Source: CAXXFQ01 sp963674475 (GTDB taxonomy: Bacteria; Planctomycetota; Planctomycetia; Pirellulales; Thermoguttaceae). Taken from it: a stretch of DNA of 64,000 nt. Shown here piece after piece: positions 45,819 to 53,855 of this stretch; the stretch's first letter is position 1; each line of letters starts with the position of its first letter. Under the pieces are notes generated by a model. It had not been told where the DNA came from. It saw only the letters and a list, made by a program, of their open reading frames with translations, and did not search any database. The stretch is from contig CAXXFQ010000017.1 in assembly GCA_963674475.2 (NCBI GenBank), positions 310,001-374,000 of the forward strand, written 5' to 3'. The translations under genes were made by a program, and so were the position numbers.

Positions 45819-46244
45819 ATGAACCACACCTCGGACCACGGCGATCAATCGGAGTCGGACGCGCCCAAACCGGATCAACGGTTTTTGCGTCAGTATCGTG
45901 TGGTGCTGCGCAACGACTTCAAGCGGATGTATGAGAACAAAACGGTCGTCTCCGATTCCGAGCTGGTTGTTTTCGCCCACCCCAACGGTCTGGATCATCC
46001 GCGTGTTGGATTAGTCGTTTCCAAAAAGGTCGGGAACGCTCCCTTTCGAAACCGATGGAAGCGGCTGATCCGCGAGTCGTTCCGTTTGAATCGGCCCGAC
46101 TTGCCCATCGGGTTCGATTTTCTGGTCCATCCGCGACGCGGCGCTTCGCCCGATTTGAAGCGGATTTCGCGATCGTTGGTTTCGCTCTCGTGGCGAGGGG
46201 TAAGGCGGTGGAAGCAAAACGAGAAGAAGAAAAAAGGAAAATAG
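45819..46244 (+). CDS. rnpA: Ribonuclease P protein component
   Basis: 141 residues. The basic signature 'APFRNRWKRLIRESFR' is the RNR motif that binds the RNase P RNA; 'VGLVVSKKVGNA' precedes it and 'PIGFDFLVHPRRGA' follows. It helps process the 5' ends of tRNA precursors. In most bacteria it follows rpmH; here it follows a dnaJ-type gene and no rpmH is in the window. The Lys-rich C-terminus (NEKKKKGK) runs directly into the A-rich start of a 3' element. Confidence 0.9.
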   Translation: MNHTSDHGDQSESDAPKPDQRFLRQYRVVLRNDFKRMYENKTVVSDSELVVFAHPNGLDHPRVGLVVSKKVGNAPFRNRWKRLIRESFRLNRPDLPIGFDFLVHPRRGASPDLKRISRSLVSLSWRGVRRWKQNEKKKKGK

Positions 46245-46374
46245 AAAAACAAAGAAAGAGGGATTGCGAAGCAATCCCAGTCCAAAAAGTTTTTGGGGGA
46301 GAGTTTGAGAGGGGACAATTTTCAAAATGTCCCCTCTCATTTTTATAAAAACAGGCGGAGGCGAAGCCGGAGCT
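46245..46374 (+). repeat. Three-hairpin 3' element, copy 3 (downstream of rnpA)
   Basis: Begins directly after the rnpA stop (tagaaaaacaaagaaag). Hairpin A gggattgc-gaa-gcaatccc (46260-46278); linker ccaaaaagtttttgg; hairpin B gagaggggaca / tgtcccctctc (46307-46317 / 46328-46338), identical in sequence to copy 1; hairpin C is weak (ggc-gaa-gcc core near 46358-46367). The best-matching pair in the window is copies 1 and 3, nearly identical over about 100 bases. Confidence 0.75.
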
Positions 46375-46486
46375 CCTTTTTTTCGCTCCTTTTCCATCCC
46401 CACGGATCCCCAAATTGGATCGGCAATTATATAATAAAAACCTTTATCTATGAACCATAATTAAGACTCCAACGAGAGCATGAGTA
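46375..46486. other. Short AT-rich promoter region of the HisRS-like gene
   Basis: It contains a perfect TATAAT (46430-46435) without a clear -35 box and a GAGAG ribosome-binding site (46474-46478) 8 bases before the ATG at 46487. Confidence 0.45.
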
Positions 46487-47818
46487 ATGGGCAGAGCATT
46501 TGAAAATGTAAAAGGAACTTACGACTACGTTCCAGAAAAACAGATCGTTCGAGAAAACATCAAGAGCACTCTTCGGAGCACATTCATTAAATACGGGTTC
46601 GCTCCGGTGGAGACCCCGATTATATGTATGTACGATCTGTTGTCTTCGAAATATTCCGAGGGCGCGGATATTTTGGATGAAATGTACACGCTGAGCGACC
46701 GGGGAGAGAGAAGCCTGGGGCTGAGATATGACCTGACGATTACTTTATCGAAACTAATCAGTTCCAATGGAAACACCCCTTTGCCATTCAAACGGTATGA
46801 GATCGGAAAGGTATTTCGCGACGGACCGGTGAAGCTTGGAAGAAATCGCGAGTTTACCCAGTGTGATGTCGATGTCGTGGGCGTAAAGAGCCTTTTGGTG
46901 GAAGCGGAATACATGACGATGACCGAGGAGGCATATCAGAAGCTTGGTCTGGACATCGAGATAGAATTTAACAATCGAAAACTGTTAAGCGGTATTCTGA
47001 AGTGCGTGTTTGGTGAAATTTCTGCTGAAGACGCCAGCAAATATATTATCCTGATAGATAAATTTGCCAAAATGGAAGAGACTGAACTTCTGGAGGAATT
47101 CTTTAGAATTGGGGTCAGTGCTGAAAAGTTCGCCGAGCTTTATGCCCTGTTGAATTCTGATTATGAAACCTTGCTTACCAAACTTTCGCGGTACGAAGCG
47201 AATGCCTTGCTTGAAGAAGGGCTGAAGGAAATCACCGAGCTTTACGGTTATCTGTCCGATATGGAAACGGTCAACCGTATGAAATTCGCTCCCTATTTGG
47301 CCAGAGGGATCGATATTTACACGGGAACGGTCTGGGAGGTATTTCTCAAAGAGCGTGTTGTGTCCGATCTGGATTTTAACATGAGCCTTGGTGGTGGTGG
47401 ACGATATGATCAGATTATTACCGACTTCATTAATAACGGCAAGGAATATCCTGCCGTCGGAATGTCTTTCGGACTCGATGTTATTTATGAAATACTGAAT
47501 TTGAAAGACACCGATAACGAAAGTTCGATTGTCGATTTGTTCGTTATTCCTCTCGGTACCACGGTCGATTCATTCCGTTTCGCATCGGAACTACGGCGAC
47601 TTGGTCTCAGAGTCGAGATCGAGAAGAACGAAAAAAGAGTCAAAAAGAGCTTGAACTACGCCAATCAAGCTCGGATTCCATTCGTCGTCGTTATTGGAGA
47701 AAACGAACTCGACACGCAAACCGTTTTTATTAAAAAAATGATTTCCGGTGAAAACATCGAGTTCAAAATGGGAGCGCATCAAGAGATTTACGACTATATC
47801 CAGAAGAATATTCAGTGA
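46487..47818 (+). CDS. hisS: Histidyl-tRNA synthetase, atypical lineage, probably acquired
   Basis: 443 residues of a class II synthetase with anticodon-binding domain. Motif 2 is 'FRDGPVKLGRNREFTQCD' (110-127), the His-specific stretch is 'ARGIDIYTGTVWE' (272-284), then 'GGGGRYDQII' and motif 3 'YPAVGMSFGLDVIYE' (321-335). These variants (RDGP instead of RRERP; RGIDIYTGTVWE instead of RGLDYY; FGLD instead of the usual GLER) belong to a separate HisRS group known from Clostridia and relatives. A full anticodon-binding domain ends the protein, so it is not HisZ. Base composition is visibly poorer in GC, with many AGA, ATA and GGA codons, unlike neighbouring genes, which suggests transfer. It may replace or duplicate the native enzyme, or give resistance to an inhibitor of it. 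Confidence 0.85.
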   Translation: MGRAFENVKGTYDYVPEKQIVRENIKSTLRSTFIKYGFAPVETPIICMYDLLSSKYSEGADILDEMYTLSDRGERSLGLRYDLTITLSKLISSNGNTPLPFKRYEIGKVFRDGPVKLGRNREFTQCDVDVVGVKSLLVEAEYMTMTEEAYQKLGLDIEIEFNNRKLLSGILKCVFGEISAEDASKYIILIDKFAKMEETELLEEFFRIGVSAEKFAELYALLNSDYETLLTKLSRYEANALLEEGLKEITELYGYLSDMETVNRMKFAPYLARGIDIYTGTVWEVFLKERVVSDLDFNMSLGGGGRYDQIITDFINNGKEYPAVGMSFGLDVIYEILNLKDTDNESSIVDLFVIPLGTTVDSFRFASELRRLGLRVEIEKNEKRVKKSLNYANQARIPFVVVIGENELDTQTVFIKKMISGENIEFKMGAHQEIYDYIQKNIQ

Positions 47819-47879
47819 GAATGCGCAAAGGGGCGCTTCATTGCGTTTAACGTGGAATGATAGTGGTTTCGCTTTTAAA
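47819..47879. other. Gap between the HisRS stop and copy 4 of the 3' element
   Basis: Short stretch with 'ggtttcgcttttaaatgc' (about 47867-47884), which also occurs next to copy 2 near 10990-11006. The similarity between the two copies therefore extends beyond the hairpins. Confidence 0.4.
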
Positions 47880-47880
47880 T

Positions 47881-48011
47881 GCGTCAAGAAAAAGAAGGAG
47901 CGACGGCCGGAGACCATCGCCAGTGTTTTTTAAATGAGGGGGAAACATTTTGAAAATTGTTTCCCCTCATGCTCCCCTTCAAAAACTTTTTTCTTGGTGT
48001 TTCCGCACCGA
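47881..48011 (-). repeat. Three-hairpin 3' element, copy 4 (downstream of araB)
   Basis: In minus-strand orientation. Hairpin A is replaced by ggtg-cggaaa-cacc (plus 47996-48009). The linker is aaaaaagtttttgaagggg. Hairpin B is tgaggggaaaca / tgtttccccctca (plus 47935-47969) around attttcaaaa. Hairpin C is gcgatggtc...ggccgtcgc. In hairpin C the minus strand keeps pairing only if G-U wobbles are allowed, which favours an RNA structure read in the direction of araB. It lies about 107 bases after the araB stop, farther than in the other copies. Confidence 0.7.
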
Positions 48012-48020
48012 TATTATTTG

Positions 48021-48070
48021 CCCGCTCCCGTTGGTCGCTAGTATCGATATCAGCGACCAACGGGAGCGGG
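48021..48070. terminator. 19-bp perfect hairpin between the HisRS gene and araB
   Basis: Arms cccgctcccgttggtcgct (48021-48039) and agcgaccaacgggagcggg (48052-48070) are perfect complements around a 12-base loop that holds the dyad tatcgata. It sits between convergent genes, so it may stop transcription from both sides. It has no T-run on either side, so a protein-binding or recombination site is also possible. Confidence 0.65.
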
Positions 48071-48117
48071 TTGGTACAGCGGCGTGGTAACGCCGGTCTG
48101 GCAGCGGACCCTGGCCG

Positions 48118-49827
48118 CTAGCCCTTGCGTTGTTGATTTCGAATCGAAATCAACTCCTTCATCACTCGATCAAGCTTTCCGCTATAATCCGTCGTCCCGA
48201 ACGCGTCATGCAACTCATGGTACAACCGATACAACTCGGCATATACCTTTGCCGCCGCTTTGTTCGGACGATAGACGGTCGACTTGACCCCGGTCATCTT
48301 CCTCTGGGCCTGAGCCACACTCTTGTACGCCCCGCCAACCACCGAGGCGAAAATGGCTGAACCCAACGCGCACGTTTGTGACGAGCGGCTGACCTTCATT
48401 GGCCGGTTGCAGACGTCGGCATAGATCTGCATGACAAACGGGCTCTTCTCGGCGATCCCGCCACAGTTGATCACTTCCTTGACCTCAACGCCATATTCCT
48501 CGAGCCGGTTGATGATTGTCAACGCTCCGAAAGCGGTCGCCTCGACCAACGCTCGGTACACCTCCGGCGCTGTCGTATGAAGCGTCTGGCCGACGAGCAG
48601 TCCGGTCAGAAGGGGATCGACCAAGACGGTCCGGTTGCCGTTGTTCCAGTCGAGGGCCAAAAGGCCGCTTTCGCCGGGCAGCAGTTTTTCGGCCGCGCGT
48701 GTCAGGTTGACGTGCGGGTCCCCCTTGGCGGTGAACTCGGCCGGGGTCAGCCGTTTGACGAACCAATTGAAGATATCGCCGACCGCCGATTGGCCCGCTT
48801 CCAGACCGTAAAGACCCGGGACGATCGACTCGGGCACGATCCCGCAAAGCCCCGGGATATCGGGCAGCGAGTCGTCCATCGGCGCGACCATCATGTCGCA
48901 GGTGCTTGTCCCGATGATCTTGACCACGGTCCCCGGCTTGATCCCCGCGCCGACGGCACCCATGTGCGCGTCGAGCGCCCCGACCGCCACCGGAATCCCG
49001 GCCGGAAGCCCGACTCTCTTGGCCACGTCGGCGGTCAATTCGCCCGCTTTTTCCGAGGAGTTTTTCGTCTCGGCGGCGAAATGCTGACGGACCTTGACCA
49101 GCTCGGGGTCGAGCCGTTTCAGGAAAGCGGGCCTAGGCAGCCCGCCCCAGTCGCGGTGGTACATCGCCTTGTGACCGGCACCGCAGATGCCGCGGGCCAT
49201 CGTGTCCGGATCGGTGTTGCCGGTGATCAACGCCGGGATAAAGTCAGCCAACTCGACCCAGGCGTAGGCGGCGTCGAATACCTTCGGCGCGGTTCGGCGA
49301 CAGTGGAGGATCTTCGACCAGAACCATTCGCTTGAATACGTCCCGCCGCATTTGGTCAGATAGCCGTCTTTGGTTCGGGCCGCTTTTTTGGTGATTTCGG
49401 CTGCCTCTTCGACCGAGGTGTGATCTTTCCAAAGCCAAGCCATCGCCGCGAGGTTCTTTTGAAAACGCTTTTGCAACGCCAGCGGCATTCCGTCGCGGTC
49501 GACCGGCATCGGGGTGGAACCGGTCGTGTCGACGCCAATGCCGACGACCTGCTCGACGTCGAAACCCGGTTTTCGTTTGGCCGCACGGATCGCTCGGCTG
49601 ACCGATTGATAGAAACCGTCGATATAGTCGGCCGGGTTCTGACGGGCCAGGTTCGGGTCTTTTCGATCGAGCAAGATGCCGTGCTCGCCGCTGGGATAAT
49701 CGTAGACGCTCGCGGCCCACTCCGAGCCGTCGGCAATATCGACCACCACGGCTCGTACACTATTGGTTCCGTAATCGACGCCGAGGGCAAACCGTCGAGC
49801 CGCCGTCTTTCGCTTTTGGTCCTTCAC
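48118..49827 (-). CDS. araB: L-ribulokinase
   Basis: 569 residues, FGGY carbohydrate kinase family. GTG start with a strong GAGGAGG ribosome-binding site 8 bases upstream. The first lobe has 'GVDYGTNSVRAVVVDI', then 'VGIGVDTTGSTPMPVDRDG'; the family-specific ribulokinase stretch is 'KDHTSVEEAAEITKKA'; the second lobe has 'VGALDAHMGAVGAGI', 'IIGTSTCDMMVAP' and 'INCGGIAEKSPFVMQIYADV'. It phosphorylates L-ribulose in arabinose catabolism. No araA, araD or araC is adjacent, so the pathway genes are scattered. The upstream gap to 50055 has an AAAAAATATTTTTT palindrome near 49858 that may belong to its promoter. Confidence 0.95.
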   Translation of the reverse strand: MKDQKRKTAARRFALGVDYGTNSVRAVVVDIADGSEWAASVYDYPSGEHGILLDRKDPNLARQNPADYIDGFYQSVSRAIRAAKRKPGFDVEQVVGIGVDTTGSTPMPVDRDGMPLALQKRFQKNLAAMAWLWKDHTSVEEAAEITKKAARTKDGYLTKCGGTYSSEWFWSKILHCRRTAPKVFDAAYAWVELADFIPALITGNTDPDTMARGICGAGHKAMYHRDWGGLPRPAFLKRLDPELVKVRQHFAAETKNSSEKAGELTADVAKRVGLPAGIPVAVGALDAHMGAVGAGIKPGTVVKIIGTSTCDMMVAPMDDSLPDIPGLCGIVPESIVPGLYGLEAGQSAVGDIFNWFVKRLTPAEFTAKGDPHVNLTRAAEKLLPGESGLLALDWNNGNRTVLVDPLLTGLLVGQTLHTTAPEVYRALVEATAFGALTIINRLEEYGVEVKEVINCGGIAEKSPFVMQIYADVCNRPMKVSRSSQTCALGSAIFASVVGGAYKSVAQAQRKMTGVKSTVYRPNKAAAKVYAELYRLYHELHDAFGTTDYSGKLDRVMKELISIRNQQRKG

Positions 49828-50055
49828 CCGTTTTTCCTCCTCATAAGCCGATGGCGTAAAAAAATATTTTTTCGAAAAAAGTCTGGTCTAAAAAAATTCG
49901 GCCGATTGGCGCGGCCGTCGACCGGAATGAATGAGAGTGTAGGATACCCGCAAGAATCGGATGAAATCAAGGGTTTTTCGAACGATTTCCCCACCTGACG
50001 CAAAATTGACCGGCGACGGGAAGGCGGCTTTTTGCAAGCGACTGTCCTTCTTCGA

Positions 50056-51276
50056 TCAAGGCGTTTCGTCGATCGCGTTGGATCTGAATTTTCTATCCCA
50101 GTAGAGAAGCAACAGGGCAATGCTTCCCGAAAGAAGGAGGAATCCGCTCAAAATGGTGAACAGCAGCGACTCACTTTCGATATAGCCCGCCAGCCGGGAG
50201 CCGAACGCGCCGATCGAGAAACCGCAGGTGAAGCTGAGCCCGTAGCCCAGGCCCCAACGTTCACGAGGTACATACTTCGCGATCAGACTGTTGTAGATCG
50301 GCTGGTGCATGAAAAACATCAGCGCGAAGGCGGCCGCCGCCCAGATTCGCGCGTTGCCCGAAGCCACTCCCATCCAGAAGACAAACGGCGCAGCGCCGGC
50401 AAACGAGACGGCCAAGAACCATTCCAAGTTTTTCGGCCGCGCAAGCCAGCCGCCGGCAAATTGGCCCGCGATCCCGACGAACAGGACCAGACTCGTCAGA
50501 AAAACACGCATCGATTCCCGCGGGACTGTTCCGATTACCAAATCGGCCTGGTCCAGATACCGGGGCAAAAAGGTCAAAACGGCCGCGTAGACGATCCCCG
50601 CCGACGAGGTTGACACGGTCAGAAACGCGAAACTCCGCCAGGTCGAATGCGCGTCGTGTTGCGAAACTTTTTCCAACTTCGACACGGAGGGGGCACCGTT
50701 TTGCGAGTTGATTCTGGCTTGTCTCCACCAAACCAGACCAAGTACGGAGGCCAATAAGACGCCCAATGCCGAAAGGACGACATAGTAGATCCGCCAACTG
50801 GGCGTGAAGAAAAAAACGGTTCCTGCCAGAAGCGGACCACCTCCGATTCCCAACGCGCCGACGATGCCGTGGAAACCCATCGCGCGGGCCCGGTTTTCCT
50901 CGTTCGTGATCGAGGAGATCAACCCGACCCCGGCCGGGTGATAGATCGCCGCAAAGGTGCCCAAGGTGAACATCCAGGCGGAAAATGAGGTCGTGCTCCC
51001 GGCCAGCGACGCTCCGAAGGCGGCTAACGCACCGCCGAATAGAAAAACCATCAACAGTCGCTTCGCGCCGAAACGATCGGAAAGCCAACCGGCTAAAAAG
51101 GCGAAAAGTCCAAGTGGGATGCGCAAATCGGTGCCGATGGCTCCGGCGACCGCTTTTCCCACGTCAAATTGTCGACAGATCAGTTGCTCGACGTTGCCGT
51201 AGGAAAGTTCGAAAATGTGACATAAGGCGTGGGCGCACGAGATGAGCAGAACCAGCCGAAGTACCGCACCGGTCAT
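50056..51276 (-). CDS. Major facilitator superfamily transporter
   Basis: 406 residues with about 12 hydrophobic segments. The loop 2-3 motif 'GWLSDRFGAKRLLMV' corresponds to the MFS signature G-x3-D-R-x-G-x-R-R. It contains 'FAAIYHPAGVGLISSITNEENRARAMGFHGIVGALG', as in fosmidomycin-resistance (Fsr)-like transporters. The gene overlaps the trpD stop by 4 bases (ATGA), so it is co-translated with trpD. Substrate unknown. Confidence 0.9.
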   Translation of the reverse strand: MTGAVLRLVLLISCAHALCHIFELSYGNVEQLICRQFDVGKAVAGAIGTDLRIPLGLFAFLAGWLSDRFGAKRLLMVFLFGGALAAFGASLAGSTTSFSAWMFTLGTFAAIYHPAGVGLISSITNEENRARAMGFHGIVGALGIGGGPLLAGTVFFFTPSWRIYYVVLSALGVLLASVLGLVWWRQARINSQNGAPSVSKLEKVSQHDAHSTWRSFAFLTVSTSSAGIVYAAVLTFLPRYLDQADLVIGTVPRESMRVFLTSLVLFVGIAGQFAGGWLARPKNLEWFLAVSFAGAAPFVFWMGVASGNARIWAAAAFALMFFMHQPIYNSLIAKYVPRERWGLGYGLSFTCGFSIGAFGSRLAGYIESESLLFTILSGFLLLSGSIALLLLYWDRKFRSNAIDETP

Positions 51277-52286
51277 TCCTTATGAGTCCGTTCTGCCAGT
51301 TTTGCGAGAAGTTCCTGAGCCGCGCCCGATTCAATTGCTTCGGTCGCTTTGCCGACACATGGTCCGATCGACGGATCGACCCCCGCTGTCCAAAGAGCGG
51401 CCGCCGTGTTGGCAATGACGATGTCGGCCGAGGGGCCCGGCTTTCCGGCCAAAACGTCCCGGATTCGCCAAGCGCTTTGTTCCGCGTTTTCCACTTGAAG
51501 TTTTTCCAGCGGGATTTCATCCATTCCGAAATCTTCCGGATTCCATTCGAACGAACGGCTGTTTTCCCCTTCGATTTCGATGACCTGCGTCGCGCCGCCT
51601 AGCGAAACTTCGTCGAGCCCGTTGGCCCCATGGACCACGACCGCCCGCTCAATTCCCAATTTCTGAAGCACCTCGGCCATCACCGGAAGCATTTCCGCTT
51701 TCGCGACGCCAAGAACCTGTTTTTGGACACTGGCCGGATTGGCCAGAGGGCCTAGGAGATTGAAAATCGTTGGTGTGCCCAACTTGCGTCGGATGGGCAT
51801 GACGTGCTGCATCGCTTTGTGCAATAGCGGCGCGAAGCAGAAGCAGATCCCCAGTTCGTCGAGGCAGGCCTCTACCACCGGGACCTCTGCCCGAATATTG
51901 ACACCAAGTTCCAAAAGCACTTCGGCCGAACCACTTTTGCTGGTGGCCGCGACGCTTCCGTGTTTGGCAACCGGCACGCCGGCCGCCGCCGTGACAATCG
52001 AGGCTGCCGTGCTAATGTTGAACGTTTTGGAACCATCCCCCCCCGTTCCGACAATGTCTATCAGATCGGTTCGATTCGAAACGATCCGGGTCATATGATC
52101 CCTCAGGGCCTGGGCGGCACCGGCAATTTCGTCCGCGGTTTCGCCTTTATTGTGCAGCGAAACCAAAAGACGAGCAATCTGATCCTCGGCCGCTTGGCCG
52201 TCCATAATTGTACCGATCGTGCTAGTCATTTCTTCCATGGAAAGATTTTTACCAGCTTCGACGGCTTCTAGAATCGATTGCAGCAT
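51273..52286 (-). CDS. trpD: Anthranilate phosphoribosyltransferase
   Basis: 337 residues. Second step of tryptophan synthesis, joining anthranilate to PRPP. The PRPP site is 'DIVGTGGDGSKTFNIST' (80-84 GTGGD) and the later core is 'RRKLGTPTIFNLLGPLANP'. The family motif KHGNR, which contacts anthranilate, reads KHGSV here (108-112), followed by an otherwise normal 'SKSGSAEVLLELG'. This is a notable change in a key motif. The MFS gene is coupled to it by a 4-base overlap; no other trp gene is in the window. Confidence 0.93.
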   Translation of the reverse strand: MLQSILEAVEAGKNLSMEEMTSTIGTIMDGQAAEDQIARLLVSLHNKGETADEIAGAAQALRDHMTRIVSNRTDLIDIVGTGGDGSKTFNISTAASIVTAAAGVPVAKHGSVAATSKSGSAEVLLELGVNIRAEVPVVEACLDELGICFCFAPLLHKAMQHVMPIRRKLGTPTIFNLLGPLANPASVQKQVLGVAKAEMLPVMAEVLQKLGIERAVVVHGANGLDEVSLGGATQVIEIEGENSRSFEWNPEDFGMDEIPLEKLQVENAEQSAWRIRDVLAGKPGPSADIVIANTAAALWTAGVDPSIGPCVGKATEAIESGAAQELLAKLAERTHKE

Positions 52287-52857
52287 TCTTTTCTCGCTTC
52301 ATTCGGAGGAATGAGATTCAACAGGCAAGGCTAACAACCTAAGAAACACCAAATTCCTTGCCGACAGACACCAACTTAGAGAGCTATATTTTACCAGGTT
52401 CCACTCCGTATGGGTAGTAGGATAAAAGCCGCACCCCAATATGACCTAATAAAAAATACCTCAATAGAGTTGGTTTCCTCCATTAAGGTCTTTATCAGCC
52501 TGGTAAATCGACGGCTAATTCTTTTGTAGATCTGGTTTTGATGGAAATCGACCGTGAAAGGAAAGCTGAGCTGATAAAGATCCCCTTACAGGGGGTGTTA
52601 AATTCACTTTAGCTTATACTGCTCCTTTTGGGGAAAGGGGATGGTTGGTTTTTTTGTAAATCGTTATTTTGAAATGGTTTAGGTTATTTAGTTAACTGAC
52701 CGGGAGTGAGGAAGCGTCGATTTGACAAGTAAAAGCGATCCGATAATCCCGCTTTTACGCCGTTTTCCTTAAGATTCGTTTATTGAAATAATCCCGTTTC
52801 GGAATTGGGCCGATAAAAAGGGATAAGTACTAGCCACGGCAAAGAATGAGGAAAGTT
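52287..52857. other. Large AT-rich intergenic region between trpD and the nucleoside hydrolase gene
   Basis: 571 bases without a credible gene. It holds an inverted repeat ctttatcagc / gctgataaag (52490-52499 / 52570-52579), a ccccttacaggggg hairpin just after (about 52582), and a second hairpin ctccttt / aaagggg (52622-52640) with seven T at 52649-52655. A perfect TTGACA lies near the right end. A small RNA ending near 52655 is possible. Confidence 0.45.
52722..52749 (+). promoter_or_regulatory. Possible promoter of the nucleoside hydrolase gene
   Basis: Perfect TTGACA (52722-52727) followed by GATAAT (52742-52747, 14-base spacer) or TAATCC (52744-52749, 16-base spacer). It lies 110 bases before the ATG at 52858. 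The -10 choice is uncertain. Confidence 0.4.
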
Positions 52858-53793
52858 ATGGCCAGGAAGGTGGTCCTTGATGTGGATCCGGGAATTGACG
52901 ATGCCTTGGCATTGAGTATTGCCCTGTCCCATCCCGATCTTGATGTGGTCGCCGTCACGGCGGTCGGAGGAAATTGTTCCCCCGATCGGGCTACGCGCAA
53001 CGTGCAGGCGATCATTGAGCAACTCGATCCGCCTCGTTTGCCGAGGATCGGCGCCGCTTCGCCGCCCGACAATGGTTTGCCGGTTGATGGCCGTTTCCTC
53101 TACGGGCTTGACGGCCTCGGGGGAGCCGATTTCGAGGTTGCCGAACTGAGAACCCCCCATCCGTCGGAGAAGGTGATCGCCGATGCGATTCGCTCGGCGC
53201 CGAACAATCTGACGATCATCGCACTGGGGCCGCTGACCAATATCGCCCGCGTTTTTCAACGCGATCCGATCCTTTCTTCGCAGGTCGGACAGATCATCAT
53301 GATGGGCGGCTCGGTCAAGGGCCCGGGGAACATCACGCCGACGGCCGAATTCAACATGTACTGCGATCCGGCTTCGGCCCGCGCGGTCTTTCGGTCCCCC
53401 TCCACCAAAACGCTCATCCCGTTGGACGTGACCAACCAGATCATTTTGAGCTTTGATTTGCTCCAAAAAATCCCTGAAGCGTCGTCGAAAGTCGGACGTT
53501 TCTTGAAAAAAATCTTGCCGCCGGTTTTCCGCGCGTATCGTCAACAGTTCGGTCTCGAGGGGATCCACGTTCACGACACGGTCGCGTTGATGGCGGCCCT
53601 GTATCCGGAGCTCTTCACGACCGAAGAGATGGCCGGTGACGTCGAGACGATGGGCGAACTGACGACCGGGATGACGATTTTCGATCGACGCCGTGTTCCC
53701 GCCTGGAAACACAATATGGAAGTCGCGATGGGGGTCGACAAGGAAAAGGTTGTCAAGCGGCTAGTCGATTGTCTTTGTAACCAGCGACACTAG
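52858..53793 (+). CDS. Inosine-uridine preferring nucleoside hydrolase
   Basis: 311 residues from the ATG at 52858, which has GAGG 6 bases upstream; the ATG at 52846 lacks a ribosome-binding site. The calcium-binding 'DVDPGIDDALAL' is the family signature. Further ligands are seen in 'MMGGSVKGPGNITPTAEFN' and 'HVHDTVALMAAL', where His and Asp complete the site. It cleaves ribonucleosides to base and ribose for salvage. Normal length. Confidence 0.95.
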   Translation: MARKVVLDVDPGIDDALALSIALSHPDLDVVAVTAVGGNCSPDRATRNVQAIIEQLDPPRLPRIGAASPPDNGLPVDGRFLYGLDGLGGADFEVAELRTPHPSEKVIADAIRSAPNNLTIIALGPLTNIARVFQRDPILSSQVGQIIMMGGSVKGPGNITPTAEFNMYCDPASARAVFRSPSTKTLIPLDVTNQIILSFDLLQKIPEASSKVGRFLKKILPPVFRAYRQQFGLEGIHVHDTVALMAALYPELFTTEEMAGDVETMGELTTGMTIFDRRRVPAWKHNMEVAMGVDKEKVVKRLVDCLCNQRH

Positions 53794-53855
53794 GCTCTAT
53801 TTCGACGAGGAAGAGTCGTCCGAAAAAAGTTCAGGACGGTTTTTACTCGTTCTTT

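Noticed and set aside
46487..47818. ATP phosphoribosyltransferase regulatory subunit HisZ
   Set aside because: A C-terminal anticodon-binding domain and class II catalytic motifs are present, so it is a HisRS-type protein.
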